From Mactromeris polynyma (taxonomy: Eukaryota; Mollusca; Bivalvia; Venerida; Mactridae), in contig JASFXZ010000034.1 of assembly GCA_032209605.1 (NCBI GenBank), positions 5,573,649 to 5,637,648 of the forward strand: a DNA stretch of 64,000 bases. The letters run 5' to 3'. A program made the position numbers and the translations under genes. The notes beneath the pieces were generated by a model that searched no databases, was not told where the DNA came from, and saw only the letters and a list, made by a program, of their open reading frames with translations. This document shows, piece after piece, positions 25,101 to 40,100 of the stretch. Position 1 is the first letter of the stretch. Each line of letters opens with the position of its first letter.

Positions 25101-28100
25101 ATACATCTCCGGAAGAAATAATTTGCAAATATAATAAATGAATTTGACTTATTCCATCCTTCGTTTATTTACAGGACCAAAACTGATTATTGAACCAGAC
25201 AGGATCAATGTAGTGGTTGGAGGCGTTGCTAGGATACAATGTCGCTTGGACACGGAACCATCAAACCCACCCGTCTATATATGGGAACATCCTAAACAAA
25301 ACAGTGGAATCAATAGGTTTGTTGTTTGTCTAATCATTATCTGGTCTTGACCCCATAAATAAATGACACTGAAAATGTTAAAAAAAAAGTCTGTAGTTGA
25401 CATTATGCAATTGTGCCATCCGATACATTTGTGGATAAGTAGGGAACTTCCTTGTGATTGCAACACTGATTGGAGATTGCCGGGTTGCCGTGACGAGAGG
25501 CAAGGTTCGAAACTGGTACATGTGGATCCATAACTGGGTCATGATATACAATCATAAAAAGTATTGTTAAAACTATTGATGTCACATGTCTAACTGATCT
25601 ACATGAAAGGAAACTTGGTTAGAATGTTTCAAGCAGTTAAGAAACTTGAAGATGTAGACTCAAAGACTAGGAAATAATGCAGCTATTTTTATGGCAAAAT
25701 TGGGGCCGATATTGGGGCTCATTCCCCAAAGAGGAAATATATTTTCCTCTACTTCGAAAGAAAATTTCCTTTCAATAAAATTATTTAAAATTCTAGTCTT
25801 ATAGATATATACTTAAATTTTGTGATTTATTGCGCAAATTTCCCCTATCAAAACGAGCCACCATACTTTCCCTAAAACTGAACAAATGGCGGTAATGTCA
25901 AATTAAGAAAACTTCACTAGCGCTCTATAGGACATATTCTCTACCTGATTTACATAACATTTGTATATATGGACTTTTGGTCAATATTCTACTAACTAAA
26001 ACTAATTCGTGTGAGTTCAAAACCAGGTAGGTGATATAATATGACAAACGTGTTACGTCTTAAGAGGCCATTCTCTTCGTAATTAGCTTCATGAAACCGA
26101 GTAAGATTGCCGGTTATTTATGAATACAAAATAGACCAACTTATATACTTCATCAGGTACTCATCAGGTCAGCAATATACATGTACGGCTCACAAAATTA
26201 ATAAAGGACCGCTTTTGGAAATACATTTAATTCAAACATCACATAAACTAGATACAACTTATCAGTTGAGATTGTCATTAAATTCTACTTATTTGTGTGT
26301 CATGTAGAATCGGCGCGACTTTAACGATTTGATCAGATCTGTTTAAGAATACTAAATAAGCACATGTTTATCACATATTTCTCTCTTCATTTAATTATCA
26401 TTTATAATTTGATACAGCCTAGAAAATGTGTTTTTGATTACAGTAAAACCTCAATAATGAGACCACTATTGGGACTCTTGAAAACTGATCTTCTAATTGA
26501 GATGGTCTTAATATTGAGGTTGAATAAAGAGCCAAACGAGTGAAAATGGACTTGGAAATTGTGTTCTTAATTTTGAGGTGGTCTTATTATTGTGGTGGTC
26601 TTTACGTGAGGTTTTACTGTATAATTATTGTCAGTTAACGAGATGCCTAATAGAATATCTAACTGCTTAAAACAAAGCGCAGTCAAGAAAGTTGGTCCCG
26701 AGGCTGACTTGCGCCTCCATCGGAGAAGACTCGATTTGTTATTCTTGTTTCGGCATATTTTATTTGAACTGGATAAATAAAGTTGCATGCATACATTTCC
26801 GTGTATGAGAAATTTAAACTACTCTGCTTAGAAACGTTTAGATTCCTACACAAACAGCCAGCTATTATTATTATGGGTGAAAAATGTTGCTACACTTGAC
26901 ACAACAAATTATCTCCGTTTGTCGTCTTTTATTACATATGATAATGATAAAACATCGTGCACCGTACATTTTGTACATTTCTCAGATAATTATGCACTAA
27001 TTTTTAGCAATCAAATAGAACGTTTTGTGGCGAATTCTTCCTGCACAGTTTCTGTGCTATACAACAGTATGCTATCTTCTGTAGTGATTTATGTTCACAT
27101 TTAACTTAATTAAAAAACAATTAAACTAATACTGTACAACGTTAGACAAATATGAGAAGCTTGTCTATTAGTTTAGTTTCTGCGTTATATAGAACTATGT
27201 TGCGAGTAGGCGTACAGGATAAAATGGGGATAATTGATAACACATGAGTCAAGTCAACGGGCGTAATCATTTCTGAACTGGGACACGAATGTTCTTTTAT
27301 TGCATAAGGGACATAATCTGGTTTACTGCAATTTTAATACAAATAAGAAATGAACATCACACCGCCTACCAGGTTTATACTAACGGTAAGTGTGTGCTCT
27401 AAATAATCAACGTTATCAGGAACATCGTCGTCATTGGTAGTGGTGTTAATGCATTCATCATCATAAATATAATATACCATCATCGTCATTGGTGGGGGTG
27501 TTAATGCATTCATCATCATAAATATATTATACCATCATCGTCATTAGTGGTGGTGTTAATGCATTCATCATCATAAATATAATATACCATCATCGTCATT
27601 GGTAGTGGTGTTAATGCATTCATCATCATAAATATAATATACCATCATCGTCATTGGTGGTGGTGTTAATGCATTCATCATCATAAATATATTATACCAT
27701 CATAGTCATTGGTGGTGGTGTTAATGCATTCATCATCATAAATATAATATACCATCGTCATTGGTGGTGGTGTTAATGCATTCATCATCATAAATATATT
27801 ATACCATCATCGTCATTGGTGGTGGTGTTAATGCATTCATCATCATAAATATAATATACCATCATCGTCACATTCATTCTTGTTATTTTTCATTATTTCT
27901 GTAAGTACAGTAAAACCTCACCTAACGACCACCTCAATAATGAGACCACCTCAATAATAAGACCACCTAATTAATAATACCACCTCAATAATAAGACAAC
28001 CTCAATAATACGACCACCTCAATAATAAGAACACCTCAATAATAAGACAACCTCAATAATACGACCACCTCAATAATAAGAACACCTCAATAATGAGACC

Positions 28101-31100
28101 ACCTCAATAATAAGACCACCTAATTAATAATACCACCTCAATAATAAGACAACCTCAATAATACGACCACCTCAATAATAAGAACACCTCAATAATAAGA
28201 CCACCTCAATAATAAGACCACCTCAAAATTGAGCCCACCATTTTTGAGTCCATTTTTACTATTTTGCTCTTTAAACCATCTTAACATTAAGACCACCTCA
28301 ATAATAAGACCAGTTTTCAATAACCTCAAAGGTGGTCTTATTATTGAGGTTTTACTGTAGTAATCAATTAATATTCTAATACTTCATCATCATTATCAAC
28401 ATTATCACTTCTGCTTGCATCTTGTTACTCATTCATGTCCTCAATCTGGTCATCAATGTCTTCATCATAATTGTACATCATCATAAAAATCATCCTCATA
28501 AAGTTTGTAATTGAGTCTACAATGAACGGAATAATAATAAATAGCTAATCAATCAAAATGTAAATATTTAATGAATCTAACTCAGCAATACATTCCTTTG
28601 GAGATAAATGACAGTAGAAAGTTATAAAACTGTGATGTTTGAACTGCAGTGTTATGTTACCTGGATCGAAATTTCGATATACAAAAATCACTAAACTAGG
28701 ATATGGTGCGTTTATATTGCATACAAGAAATATCTTGAAAAAAGATGGTTGGCACAATTTGAAGGTTAAGATTAGTTATACAACATAAAGAATGCCGAGA
28801 TGTTACGATTGCTGCCTGGTCACTGCAGATCCAAAATGAATATAGGTAAGGTAACGTACCCTTTATCGAAAGGTTAACCGATCCGTGTCAAGGTTACAAA
28901 TGTTGTTTGTTTAAACAAAAATTGCCTTGAGTTAGAGTTGATTGGTTTACATTACACTGATATGCAAATATCTAACCATGTTAGTACGGCTGCGTCGAAA
29001 AAAATGCTGCCTTTAACGTACAGGCTCTCTGTCGTAAATTATCTTATGAACATCAAATTATCTTAACTTGCTGGAGAAAATGGAGGAGTGACAGCGCAAC
29101 ACGTCTATGTGTTTCTGGCTGTATTTATACACTGGTTGACTTTCATGCTTCAGAATCAAAGGTTTAACGGGTTACCTCATGTTGAAACAAGATGACCTAG
29201 TTACTCGTCTAGTATAGAGATGATAAAATCATTAAGTATGAAAACTGTATCAGGTATGTTGCACAATGCTTTTACAAATACTGTTATCTTGGTTTTTAAT
29301 GAGTAGTTTATGTGTTACTGTTCAAGCTAATGAGATTGTTTCACCTCAATAAAAGGTTTGTATACACGAATTTAATGTTAACACGCACTTCAAATAAGTT
29401 TAAGCTAGGACCGAGGGTATATATACAGTGAACCCTCAATAATAAGACCGACATTGGGACCCTTGAAAATTGGTCTTCTTATTGAGGTGGTATTATTATT
29501 GAGGTTGAATAAAAAGCAAAACAATGAAAATTTACTGGAAAATTGTGTTCTTATTTTGAGGTGGTCTTATTTTTGAGGTGGTCTTATTTTTGAGGTGGTC
29601 TTATTTTTAGGTGGTCTTATTTTTGAGGTGGTCTTATTTTTAGGTGGTCTTATTTTTGAGGTGGTCTTATTATTGTGGTGGTCTTATTTTTGAGGTGGTC
29701 TTATTTTTAGGTGGTCTTATTTTTGAGGTGGTCTTATTTTTGAGGTGGTCTTATTTTTAGGTGGTCTTATTTTTGAGGTGGTCTTATTTTTAGGTGGTCT
29801 TATTTTTGAGGTGGTCTTATAATTGAGGTGGTCTTATTATTGAGGTGGTCTTATTATTGAGGTGGTCATATTATTGAGGTGGTCTTATTTTTGAGGTGGT
29901 CTTATAATTGAGGTGGTCTTATTATTGAGGTGGTCTTATTATTGAGGTGGTCATATTATTGAGGTTGTCTTATTTTTGAGGTGGTCTTATTTTTTTAGAT
30001 GGTCTTATTATTGAGGTGGTCTTATAATTGAGGTGGTCTTATAATTGAGGTGGTCTTATAATTGAGGTGTTCTTATAATTGAGGTGGTCTTATTATTGAG
30101 GTGGTCTTATTATTGGGATGGTCTTATTATTGAGGTGGTCTTATAATTGAGGCGGTCTTATTATTGAGGTGGTCTTATAATTGAGGTGGTCTTATAATTG
30201 AGGTGGTCTTTATGTGAGGTTTAACATTATATACAGTGAAACCTCAATAGTACGACCAACCATTGTCAGAACTAGTTTGTATAGAATTGTCTAGGAAAAA
30301 GTAAGAGAATATACCAAGTCTTACTAAATTTGTATAAAAGTTTTGTATACCTAACTAAGTAAGCATTCTTATATAACAATGAATTAGTGTATACCCCGCT
30401 GAAATGACCATTGTCATATCAGGACTGACCATGATCAAAACATGGTCAACAATGATTTGACAATGAAAAAACATGATAGCTGACAATGAAGATTTTTGAC
30501 AATGAAATAGTCCTGATCTGACAATATTTTGACCATGTCCTTATCATGGACATTTACAACCAACAGATTTGACAATGATATGATCATTATCAAAACATAG
30601 TCACAACAAAACATTAATTTCTCCATAGTCATATCAGAGTCTTTTTATTGTTGTTTTAACTGACAATGTTTTGACCATAGTGTGTTTCATAACCATAACA
30701 TAGTTAAAACATAGCCAGTGTTAATTCAACAGCATAATTATGATTTAAATGACAATGATATAGCCATGCTGCTGTTTTGATCATGTTCAGATCATGGACA
30801 TCCCATACAGAAATGATTTCAATGTATTTTTAAGTCCTAATAATTCCTTAGAATTCTTAGCAATAAATACCATGTTGTCTCATTTAGAGAACATTGGAAT
30901 TCTTTGGAATAGAGGGTCCTAACAAATCCTAAAAAATGATAAGATTACTTTGGATATTTAAGTTGGAAAAGTATGGAAAAGATTGGAATATTAATCCAAA
31001 TATATCCCAACTTTTCTGGATTGGAAAAGTTATCACTATTTAGGAATTTAAATATTTCTCTGAAATATGAAAATCCATACATTTGGATTAGTTAGGAATT

Positions 31101-34100
31101 TAGCATCATGACATTGAGCAAATTGGATATCTTATTACAAGTTAGAAATTTAACGGTTTCCTTTTTCAGATTTTGGGCAGTTTAAAATCCTATGTTTTCC
31201 AATGGTCTTCATTTATATGTGCTAGAGGAATACTTTATTAATTAATATATGTATACATGAATACTTAGTAATTTGTATACAAAGAGTACATGTACATATC
31301 TGAACAATATAATTATTTCATGGTTGCCATCATGTATAGTATTTTGTAATAATCAGTTTGAGATAAACAAGTCAATTAAAAATAAGTTTACGTACAAATA
31401 AAGATGTATTGTCTTAAGACTTCATCTATTTATTTTTATACATAAAATAATAACATATAAAAGGAAATATTAAATGTGCCAATGAATATTTTAACCATGT
31501 AAAGCTTTACTAACAAGACAAACATTTTGGCAACCATGAACTAATTATATTGTTCAGATACTCTAAAGTATACAAATTACTAAGTTGACTGTCATCTGAC
31601 CATGGTTACAAACATTATAGACATGGTTGGCTATGGTCAAAACGACTTTGTCCAAGGTTCACCTTGGTTGAATTAATGGTCAGTGTTAATCATTCACTAA
31701 TAACAAACTGTTTTATATCCTTAAGTAATAATTATTCTAATCAAGTTAATGCATTCAAGACAAAATTGTTTGTACAGGTTATCAGTTCAACAAAGCATTT
31801 GTTCTACTTTCACTCAATTTTCAGAGACATTTACCATCTGGTTTTTTCAAAATTATGATCTATTTATGGCAAATGTAGTTCATTGTAGTTGTAAATCATA
31901 AGAAAATTGACATTGTTACCAAATTATGTCACTTCCAAGACTTAAACTAACATTTTTTTAAAATATTTTGAAGTATTTTAGTAAATTACCTCCCTTTATA
32001 AAAAAATACATACTTTTTTATTTTTTTCCAATAAAAGCACCATTAAAAAAATATACAGTAAAGGATTGCCTAGAATATTATAACTTGCAACTGCTTTAAA
32101 ATTAAATTTAACATACATTATGCAATTTAAAAATAGTTTTAGTTGTGTTTTAAGTTACCATATATATAGAAGGAAAATTACTTAACTTTATAAACTGAAT
32201 ACTTTATCCAATGATGGATTGAAAAAAGGTGTTTTGACTATGGTTCATAATGACCCTGATTTAACCGTCAAGATGACCATGTTTCAAACATGGACGACCA
32301 TGGACGTTAAATGGCACAATTGCCTGAACATGGACGACCATGTTTTGACAATGGTTCATAATGACCCTGATTTAACCGTCAAGATGACCATGTTTCAAAC
32401 ATGGACGACCATGGACGTTAAATGGCACAATTGCCTGAACATGGACGACCATGTTTTGACAATGGTTCATAATGACCCTGATTTAACCGTCAAGATGACC
32501 ATGTTTCAAACATGGACGACCATGGACGTTAAATGGCACAATTGCCTGAACATGGACGACCATGTTTTGACAATGGTTCATAATGACCATGATTTAACTG
32601 TCTGGATGACCATGAATTAGCAATTGTATGTCGATGTTTATATCATTGTCATGATAAAGTCATATCATTGTTAAAGTGACCATCGTCAGGAATTGTGCCA
32701 TTTAACGTCCATGGTCGTCCATGTTTGAAACATGGTCATTTTATTGTCATAACAGGGGTCGAACATGATCACTGACCATGTTTGAAACATGGTAAAACCA
32801 TGGATTAAACATGGTTTGACAATGATCATTTCACAGGGGTAATGACATAATTACGTTGATATTATTTTCGAAAACACTACTTTTACAAGTCTGAGTGATT
32901 TTAAAGCCGTACAAAATACTAAGCTTATGTGAAGACTGAATATTTTGCAATTTCCAATATTTCTGACAGCAAACTTTAAGTATAACTTCTGTTTTGATTT
33001 TTTTTTTCACTTTAAGTTTATGTACAGGAAATTGATTTTTCCTCGTAGGCCTATTCCTCAGACGGTTTGTTATATCATACAGCAATATTTTCATTGAACA
33101 AATATTGTAAGTTGTTCATGTACAACTGTGTGTATACAACTCCCCAGTTCTGTAATATACCATCGATCGTTGGAATTGAGACAAAATGTACCACAAACTA
33201 TATCCATGTTGCCCGATATCCAATAAATGTTGTAAGTTCACTATACGGAACTATCCTGGTTGTACTCCTGGTTGTATGTATTGAGCTTATCAATTCAACT
33301 TCGAATTTAATCTCGACGATTGGTCGTTTTTAAATCATTGCCATTGCAAATCCTCTAAGGGTTGTTTGCAAAGAAGTTTTTCAGATGTTATTGTAACCAA
33401 GTATGCTTGTGTTTGTCTGTTTCCCACGCAAGTGTATTACATGTCATAAAATTCGATGAGGTTATTCGCCGCAGCCTTACTAACATAGTTTCGCTATTTG
33501 CATATCAATGTTGTGTAAACCAATCAAATCTTACGTTAACCACCAAGACAATTTCTCTTCAACCGAACAACGTTTGTAATATTGACGCGGATTTATTAAC
33601 CTTTCGATAAAGGTGACCTTACCGAAATCCGCTGAATTTCGGTGAATTTACCGAAATCCATTATGGATCTGGAGTGACCAGTAATCGTTACATCTCGGCA
33701 TTTGTTATGTTGCACAACAAATCTTCAATTGCGCCGACAATGTTTTTTTTCAAGATATCTCTTGTTTCCAATCTTCACTGTTACTCAAAACATGTAAAAG
33801 TAAAATATCACATACGTATCTATTCCTGTATTATGTACATATAAATGTACGTAGGCATTATCTAGAAATTTGTTCTTTGATTGTACAGTTACAATGAGAC
33901 AACTGCAACAAGGGTGTTACAAAAGTAGGTTTGTGATAAAACTCATTCGGGTTTCCTTCAGCATACAGAACAACCTCCATAATAAGACCACCCTTTGGAC
34001 CCTTAAAAATGGTCTTAATGTTGATGTGGTCTTAATATCGAGGTTAAATAAAGAACAAAACAGTGAAAACGGACTTAATTTTTGAAGTGGTCTTATTATT

Positions 34101-37100
34101 GAGGTGGTCTTTTCAGTGAGGTTTTACTGTATATCAGTTGGTGTTCCGTCAATGCAACACCTGAGGTCTGTTTCAACAGTAATTGAGATAACTCTTTCAG
34201 GATGTATGTATCTCACACGATGGGAGTGTTTCAACTGTATAATGTAACTGCCGCAGATGAGGGGCGTTACAAATGTACATATTTGACAAATGACGAGAAT
34301 AATACAGACAACGACATTGAGAAAAATGCTTACTTGTCAGTACATTCAGGTACAGTATTCTGTATATAAACTATCCCTGTACAATTGTTCAAGACAATGA
34401 ATACTAATACTGCATACGCGCAGATCCAGCATTTTCGTCCAAGTCTTACAGTACAAGCAAGTCCTTTGAATGTTTGGACCTCTGGATACAAGTTTTAAAG
34501 AGAAAATTACATTTTTTTGACAAAATCTCAATCTCAAAACGCCCGAACGTCAACCCCCCCCCCCTCTGGATCCGCACATGATGCACAATAGCTTATACGT
34601 ACACTTCTATGTTATACACCTGTATGTTATACACCTGTATGTTATACACTTCTATGTTATACACCTGTATGTTATACACCTGTATGTTATACATCTGTTT
34701 GTTATACACCTGTATGTTATACACCTGTATGTTATACACCTGTATGTTATACACCTGTAGGTTATACACCTGTATGTTATACACCTGTATGTTATACACC
34801 TGTATGTTATACACCTGTATGTTATACATCTGTTTGTTTTACACCTGTATGTTATACACCTGTATGTTATACACCTGTATGTTATACACCTGTATGTTAT
34901 ACACCTGTAGGTTATACACCTGTATGTTATACACCTGTATGTTATACACCTGTATGTTATACACCTGTATGTTATACACCTGTATGTTATACACCTGTAT
35001 GTTTTACACCTGTATGTTATACACCTGTATGTTATACACCTGTATGTTATACACCTGTATGGTATACACCTGTATGTTGTACACCTGTATGTTATACACC
35101 TGTATGTTATACACCTGTATGTTATACACCTGTATGTTATACACCTGTATGTTATACACCTGTATGTTATACACCTGTATGTTATACACCTGTATGTTAT
35201 ACACCTGTAGGTTATACACCTGTATGTTATACACCTGTATGTTATACACCTGTATGGTATACACCTGTATGTTATACACCTGTATGTTATACACCTGTAT
35301 GTTATACACCTGTATGTTATACACCTGTATGTTATACACCTGTATGTTTTACACCTGTATGTTATACACCTGTATGTTATACACTTCTATGTTATACACC
35401 TGTATGTTATACACCTGTATGTTATACACCTGTATGTTATACACCTGTATGTTAAGAACCATGTTATAATTATAAAAAAATACTTTATTTCATAGAATAC
35501 AAGCATCATTTGCTCTAACGATCATCAACAGTGTGTGTTCTAAGACTTATGTTCTGTTTTATTTTATTTCCGGGATATTTTGTGAGGGTACAATAGTGGA
35601 TTCATAAACCTATAAATAAAAGTTAAATTCTTCACACAGCCGTGATAACAAATATACGTACTACATTATGAACATTTATTCCTGTTTTCAACCACGACAC
35701 TCATGTGAAATTTTAAATAAAAATCCTCTTTACATATGTTTTGTGTTGCAGGACAAACCTCGGGTATTCCTAAATTATTAAACACCCCCACTCATATATC
35801 TGTACCTCTGGAAAAACCAGCTCTGTTAGAGTGTCTGGTACAGGGCGGAACGAATGTGAAAATTTCATGGCTCTACGAAAGTAAGTATACTGTGCTACAA
35901 CTTTCCTAATGAACCGATCATTTTAACAATAGTGAGAAACATTTCCCACATACATCTTACCACAATCGTGTCGATTCAGAGATAACTCAACCATGACCAT
36001 TTCTGCAATAACCTTAGTGAGGGGCAAAATCAAAATGCTTCCCTATTGTGTATTCATTTCGCTCACTTTCAAAAGTTTCGGAAAAACCTTACATGTCTCA
36101 ACGTTAATCACATTAGGCTAGGAAAATGCGTGTAACAAAATTCTCTAGAGCAACTAAAAAAATCAGCAAGTTTGTATTATTGTCCTAAAATCCTTTGCAA
36201 TGGCATTTATAATAACTAACATTTACTTTTCCAGATGGATCACAAGTTGTAATAAGTGATCGAGTTAAGTTGTCCGGAAAATCGAATCTCCATTTTTCAA
36301 AGACGTTTATCACGGACAGAGGCCGGTACAAATGTGTTGTAGAAAATTCTGACGGTTTCAAAAAGACACGAGACTACGCTTTGGAAGTCACTAGTAAATC
36401 GCTTGTTTTAATGGTCATTTGATGAGTTTACCATTCCGAATGTAGCGTTTAATAATCAATTATGATTTTTATATTACAAAATAGTTTTTTGCTAATTTAA
36501 CAAAAATACACAAACACGAAAGTAAGCATGTATGAACGGCTTAAAATTTCTGCGAAACTCAAACACTGCCAATGTTTCAAATACAGTTAATTATCTTAAT
36601 AAGTTTTGTTAATGAAATATAGAACTTAAATATAATGAAAAAATGATTATTGGTTTGATATTTTACAGCTCCCCCACAGTTCATTGCCACACCTCAGTCA
36701 TCTATCGGAGTATTGACCGGTATTATTCGACTAAACTGTCTAGCTGTGGGATACCCAGAACCAACAGTGCAATGGTACAAAGATGGACTTAAACTATACC
36801 CATCACCAGGAATGTTGGTATGTACGAAATTATAATGGCACTGGTTTTGTATACTCATTTAAATGGTACTGGTTGATTTTATACATGTACTCATTAAAAT
36901 ATCAATTGTTCGCTTTAATCCCATTACAGTGGCACTGGTTGCTTTATGTATACTTAATAAAATGGCACTGGTTTGCTTTACTTTCATGAAAATGGCACTT
37001 GTTGCTTTATATATTCTCAATAAAATGGCACTGGTTTGCTTTACTCTCATTACAATGGCACTGGTTGCTTTATATATACTTAATAAAATGGCACTGGTTT

Positions 37101-40100
37101 GCTTTACTCTCATTACAATGGCACTGGTTGCTTTATACATACTTAATAAAATGGCACTGGTTGCTTTATATATACTTAATAAAATGGCACTGGTTTGCTT
37201 TACTCTCATTACAATGGCACTGGTTGCTTTATATATACTTAATAAAATGGCACTGGTTTGCTTTACTCTCATTACAATGGCACTGGTTGCTTTATATATA
37301 CTTAATAAAATGGCACTGGTTGCTTTATATATACTTAATAAAATGGCACTGGTTGCTTTATATATTCTTAATAAAATGGCGCTGGTTGCTTTATATATAC
37401 TTAATAAAATGGCACTTGTTTGCTTTACTCTCATTACAATGGCACTGGTTGCTTTATATATTCTCAATAAATTGGCACTTGTTTGCTTCACTCTCATTAA
37501 AATGGCACTGGTTTGCTTTGATGGGCACAATTATACACATTATTTCATATATACAACTTCTATTTCTTCAATTGACATTTATTGTTCTATTGTATAATGC
37601 TTTTTAAGTTAATGGTTATGTATTTATAAAATTTTATATATATTATTTCAGTGTCTGTCGATATGTAAATGAAAATTTGAAAGTAAATATTGTCAGACAT
37701 CCTGATGTTAATGTACAATTTATTTTTTGTGCGTGTGTGAATGCTTGTTTGTTTGTGCGTGTGTTTTGGTTTATCTTGTTACTAGAAGGCCATGTTGTAA
37801 ATAAGATGTTTTAATAATTATGATATTGTTAATATTATTATTATTATTTGAGTATTGTCCTATTTTCTCACAGATTGACTCCCAGGTTTTGCTTTATGGT
37901 TTACATGAAGACTCTGGATATTACCAATGTATAGCAAACAATTCAATGGGTATCCGTATCGCAACTGCTTCGGTCAAGATCACTTTGAAAGGTAACTATA
38001 AATGTAACGCCTCTTTAAATTTCACTTTGCAAGTACTTTGGTTTTCAGGTAATTTTGAATAGAAAAAATTGACTATTTTCATTGCAATAAGTGACAAACG
38101 CAGGTTCCCATATACTGCTTTAACTGTAGTGGTAGCTTGAACATGTTTCAGTTACAACTTTTTCCAATGGTGTATTTCTAGCACAAACGAAGTTCTGAAA
38201 TTGAATTGAATCGTTAGCAATATTTTATCCATTTTCAGCGTAGTGAACAAAATATTATCATAACTTAAGAAATAAGCGAAATTTGTTGTACTCCAGTTAA
38301 AACAAACGACGGTGCTTACCTTTTTTCAGAAGATGTTCCTGAGATGGCTACGAATGTGACGGCCACGCCCATTACAGCAAGTGAAGTCAATGTCACGTGG
38401 TCTACAGTTGCTTCTCAGGACGAAATGGAATTAACTGCTTGTTTCGTTGATTATCGAATTTTCTATGGTAAGTTGTATATTGTCAATGATATGTTGTACG
38501 TTGTCCAAATTATGTTGTACGTTGTCCAAATTATGTTGCAAATTGTGAATGGTATGTTGCACATTGTCCAAGGTATGTTGCGAATTGTCCATGGTATGTT
38601 ATACATTGGCCATGGTATGTTATACATTTTCCATGGTATGTTGTATATTGTCCATGGTATGTTGTACATTGTCCATGGTATGTTGCACATTATCAATGGT
38701 AAGTTGTATATTATCCATGGTATGTTATACATTGTCCATGGTATGTTTTATATTGTCCATGGTATGTGATACATTGTCCATGTCATTTTGTACATTGTCC
38801 ATGGTATGTTATACATTGTCCATGGTATGTTATACATTGTCCATGGTATGTTGTGCATTGTCCATGGTATGTTATACATTGTCCATGGTATGTTGTGCTT
38901 TGTCCATGGTATGTTATACATTGTCCATGGTATGTTATACATTGTCCATGGTATGTTGTGCTTTGTCCATGGTATGTTATACATTGTCCATGGTATGTGG
39001 TTCCTTTTCCATGGTAAGTTGTGCATTGTCCATGGTATGTGGTTCCTTTTCCATGGTATGTTATACACTGTCCATGGTAGGTTGCACATTTTCCATGGTA
39101 TGTTATACATTGTCCATGGTATGTTGTGCATTGTCCATGGTATGTTAAATATATTTAATAAATAAATAAAAAGTGCTGTTCAGAGAAAACTTGATGGCTT
39201 GAACTTCGAATGTCGAGATCCATATAAAGCAAAATACAGAAAAGATTTACAGATTTTAAAACTTTTAAAAGTATACTTAGCTTGAAACATATTGGAGGGA
39301 CTTTTGCTTAATTGTGTGATACGTATATAAGTGTAAACTTATAGTTACATATATTGTTTTCATTGTTATAGACATAGAGTGTCCTGGGCGATGTATGTTT
39401 TACACAAAAAGTGAACGAGATGTTGTTTCCAAGTCGAATTTTCTTGTTATCAAGGAACTTAAGTCCTACACAAAGTACAGGTTAGTCAATTTATAGTGTT
39501 ATGAATAATCGATGGAATATCCAGTATATTAATAATTCGACAGATATTTAAAGAAAAAACGAAAAGGAACAGAAAACTCGCTGAACTATATGCTATGTGA
39601 CAAGGATGCTAAAAAAATGTCCATGACCTTTGTCTACGTAAATATTTTGGGACTTTTAATATTATATGTTCATGCGTGTTTATTCGAAGCTACTATCCAA
39701 AATAGTTTTAAAACCGATTTTTGTTCAATATTATCAGGTTTGCAGTACAATGTTTTAGTGCCATCGGTGCTAGTATGATGTCAGAAGCAGTGATTGCAAG
39801 AACTCTCGAGTCGGGTAAGATTCCAAATAAATTTCTAAAATTAATATTCATGACAATATGAGTTGAGAACACATCTAACACCCATATCTTACTCCCTTAT
39901 TTGACCCCTTATCTGTCTCCCTAATTTGACTCACTTCTCTTACTCTCACATCTTACTCTCTCATTGTGATAATTTCAAAACAGAGCCCTGCAAATTAACC
40001 GCAATTTTTTTTTAATTGACACAAACCGCTCATTAATGAATCAAGTGTTTGATAGGACAAAACACAACAGCAGTGCGACATTTAAACGCAATCTGATGTG

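Larger units (their letters stand above)
19178..25174. other. Intron 1 of visible gene (6.0 kb)
   Basis: GT-AG intron between Ig1 and Ig2 exons. It holds the 43-bp array, a decayed Tc1-like element, the 69-bp array and a CRE-bearing MITE. Stretches 21540-22200, 22620-22855, 23915-24555 and 24800-25170 show nothing else recognised, apart from a 47-bp direct duplication at 21705-21787. Confidence 0.8.
25317..34200. other. Intron 2 of visible gene (8.9 kb), splits Ig domain 2
   Basis: GT-AG intron inside Ig2, the largest here. It holds four CAGTAAAACC-type MITEs, a 55-bp array, a 2.4-kb inverted-repeat element and an inverted pair of dispersed repeats. Stretches 26620-27420, 28360-28690 and 29060-29425 show nothing recognised. 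Confidence 0.8.

Noticed and set aside
27424..27870. CRISPR-like array
   Set aside because: Repeats are contiguous with no unique spacers, and the window is eukaryotic.
34578..35469. Repeat proteins (YTCML)n and (NIQVY)n on opposite strands
   Set aside because: These are a 15-bp intronic array read on both strands, not proteins.
36859..37607. Hydrophobic MALVALYILNK repeat resembling membrane segments
   Set aside because: This is an intronic 33/30-bp minisatellite; the hydrophobicity is a by-product of composition.
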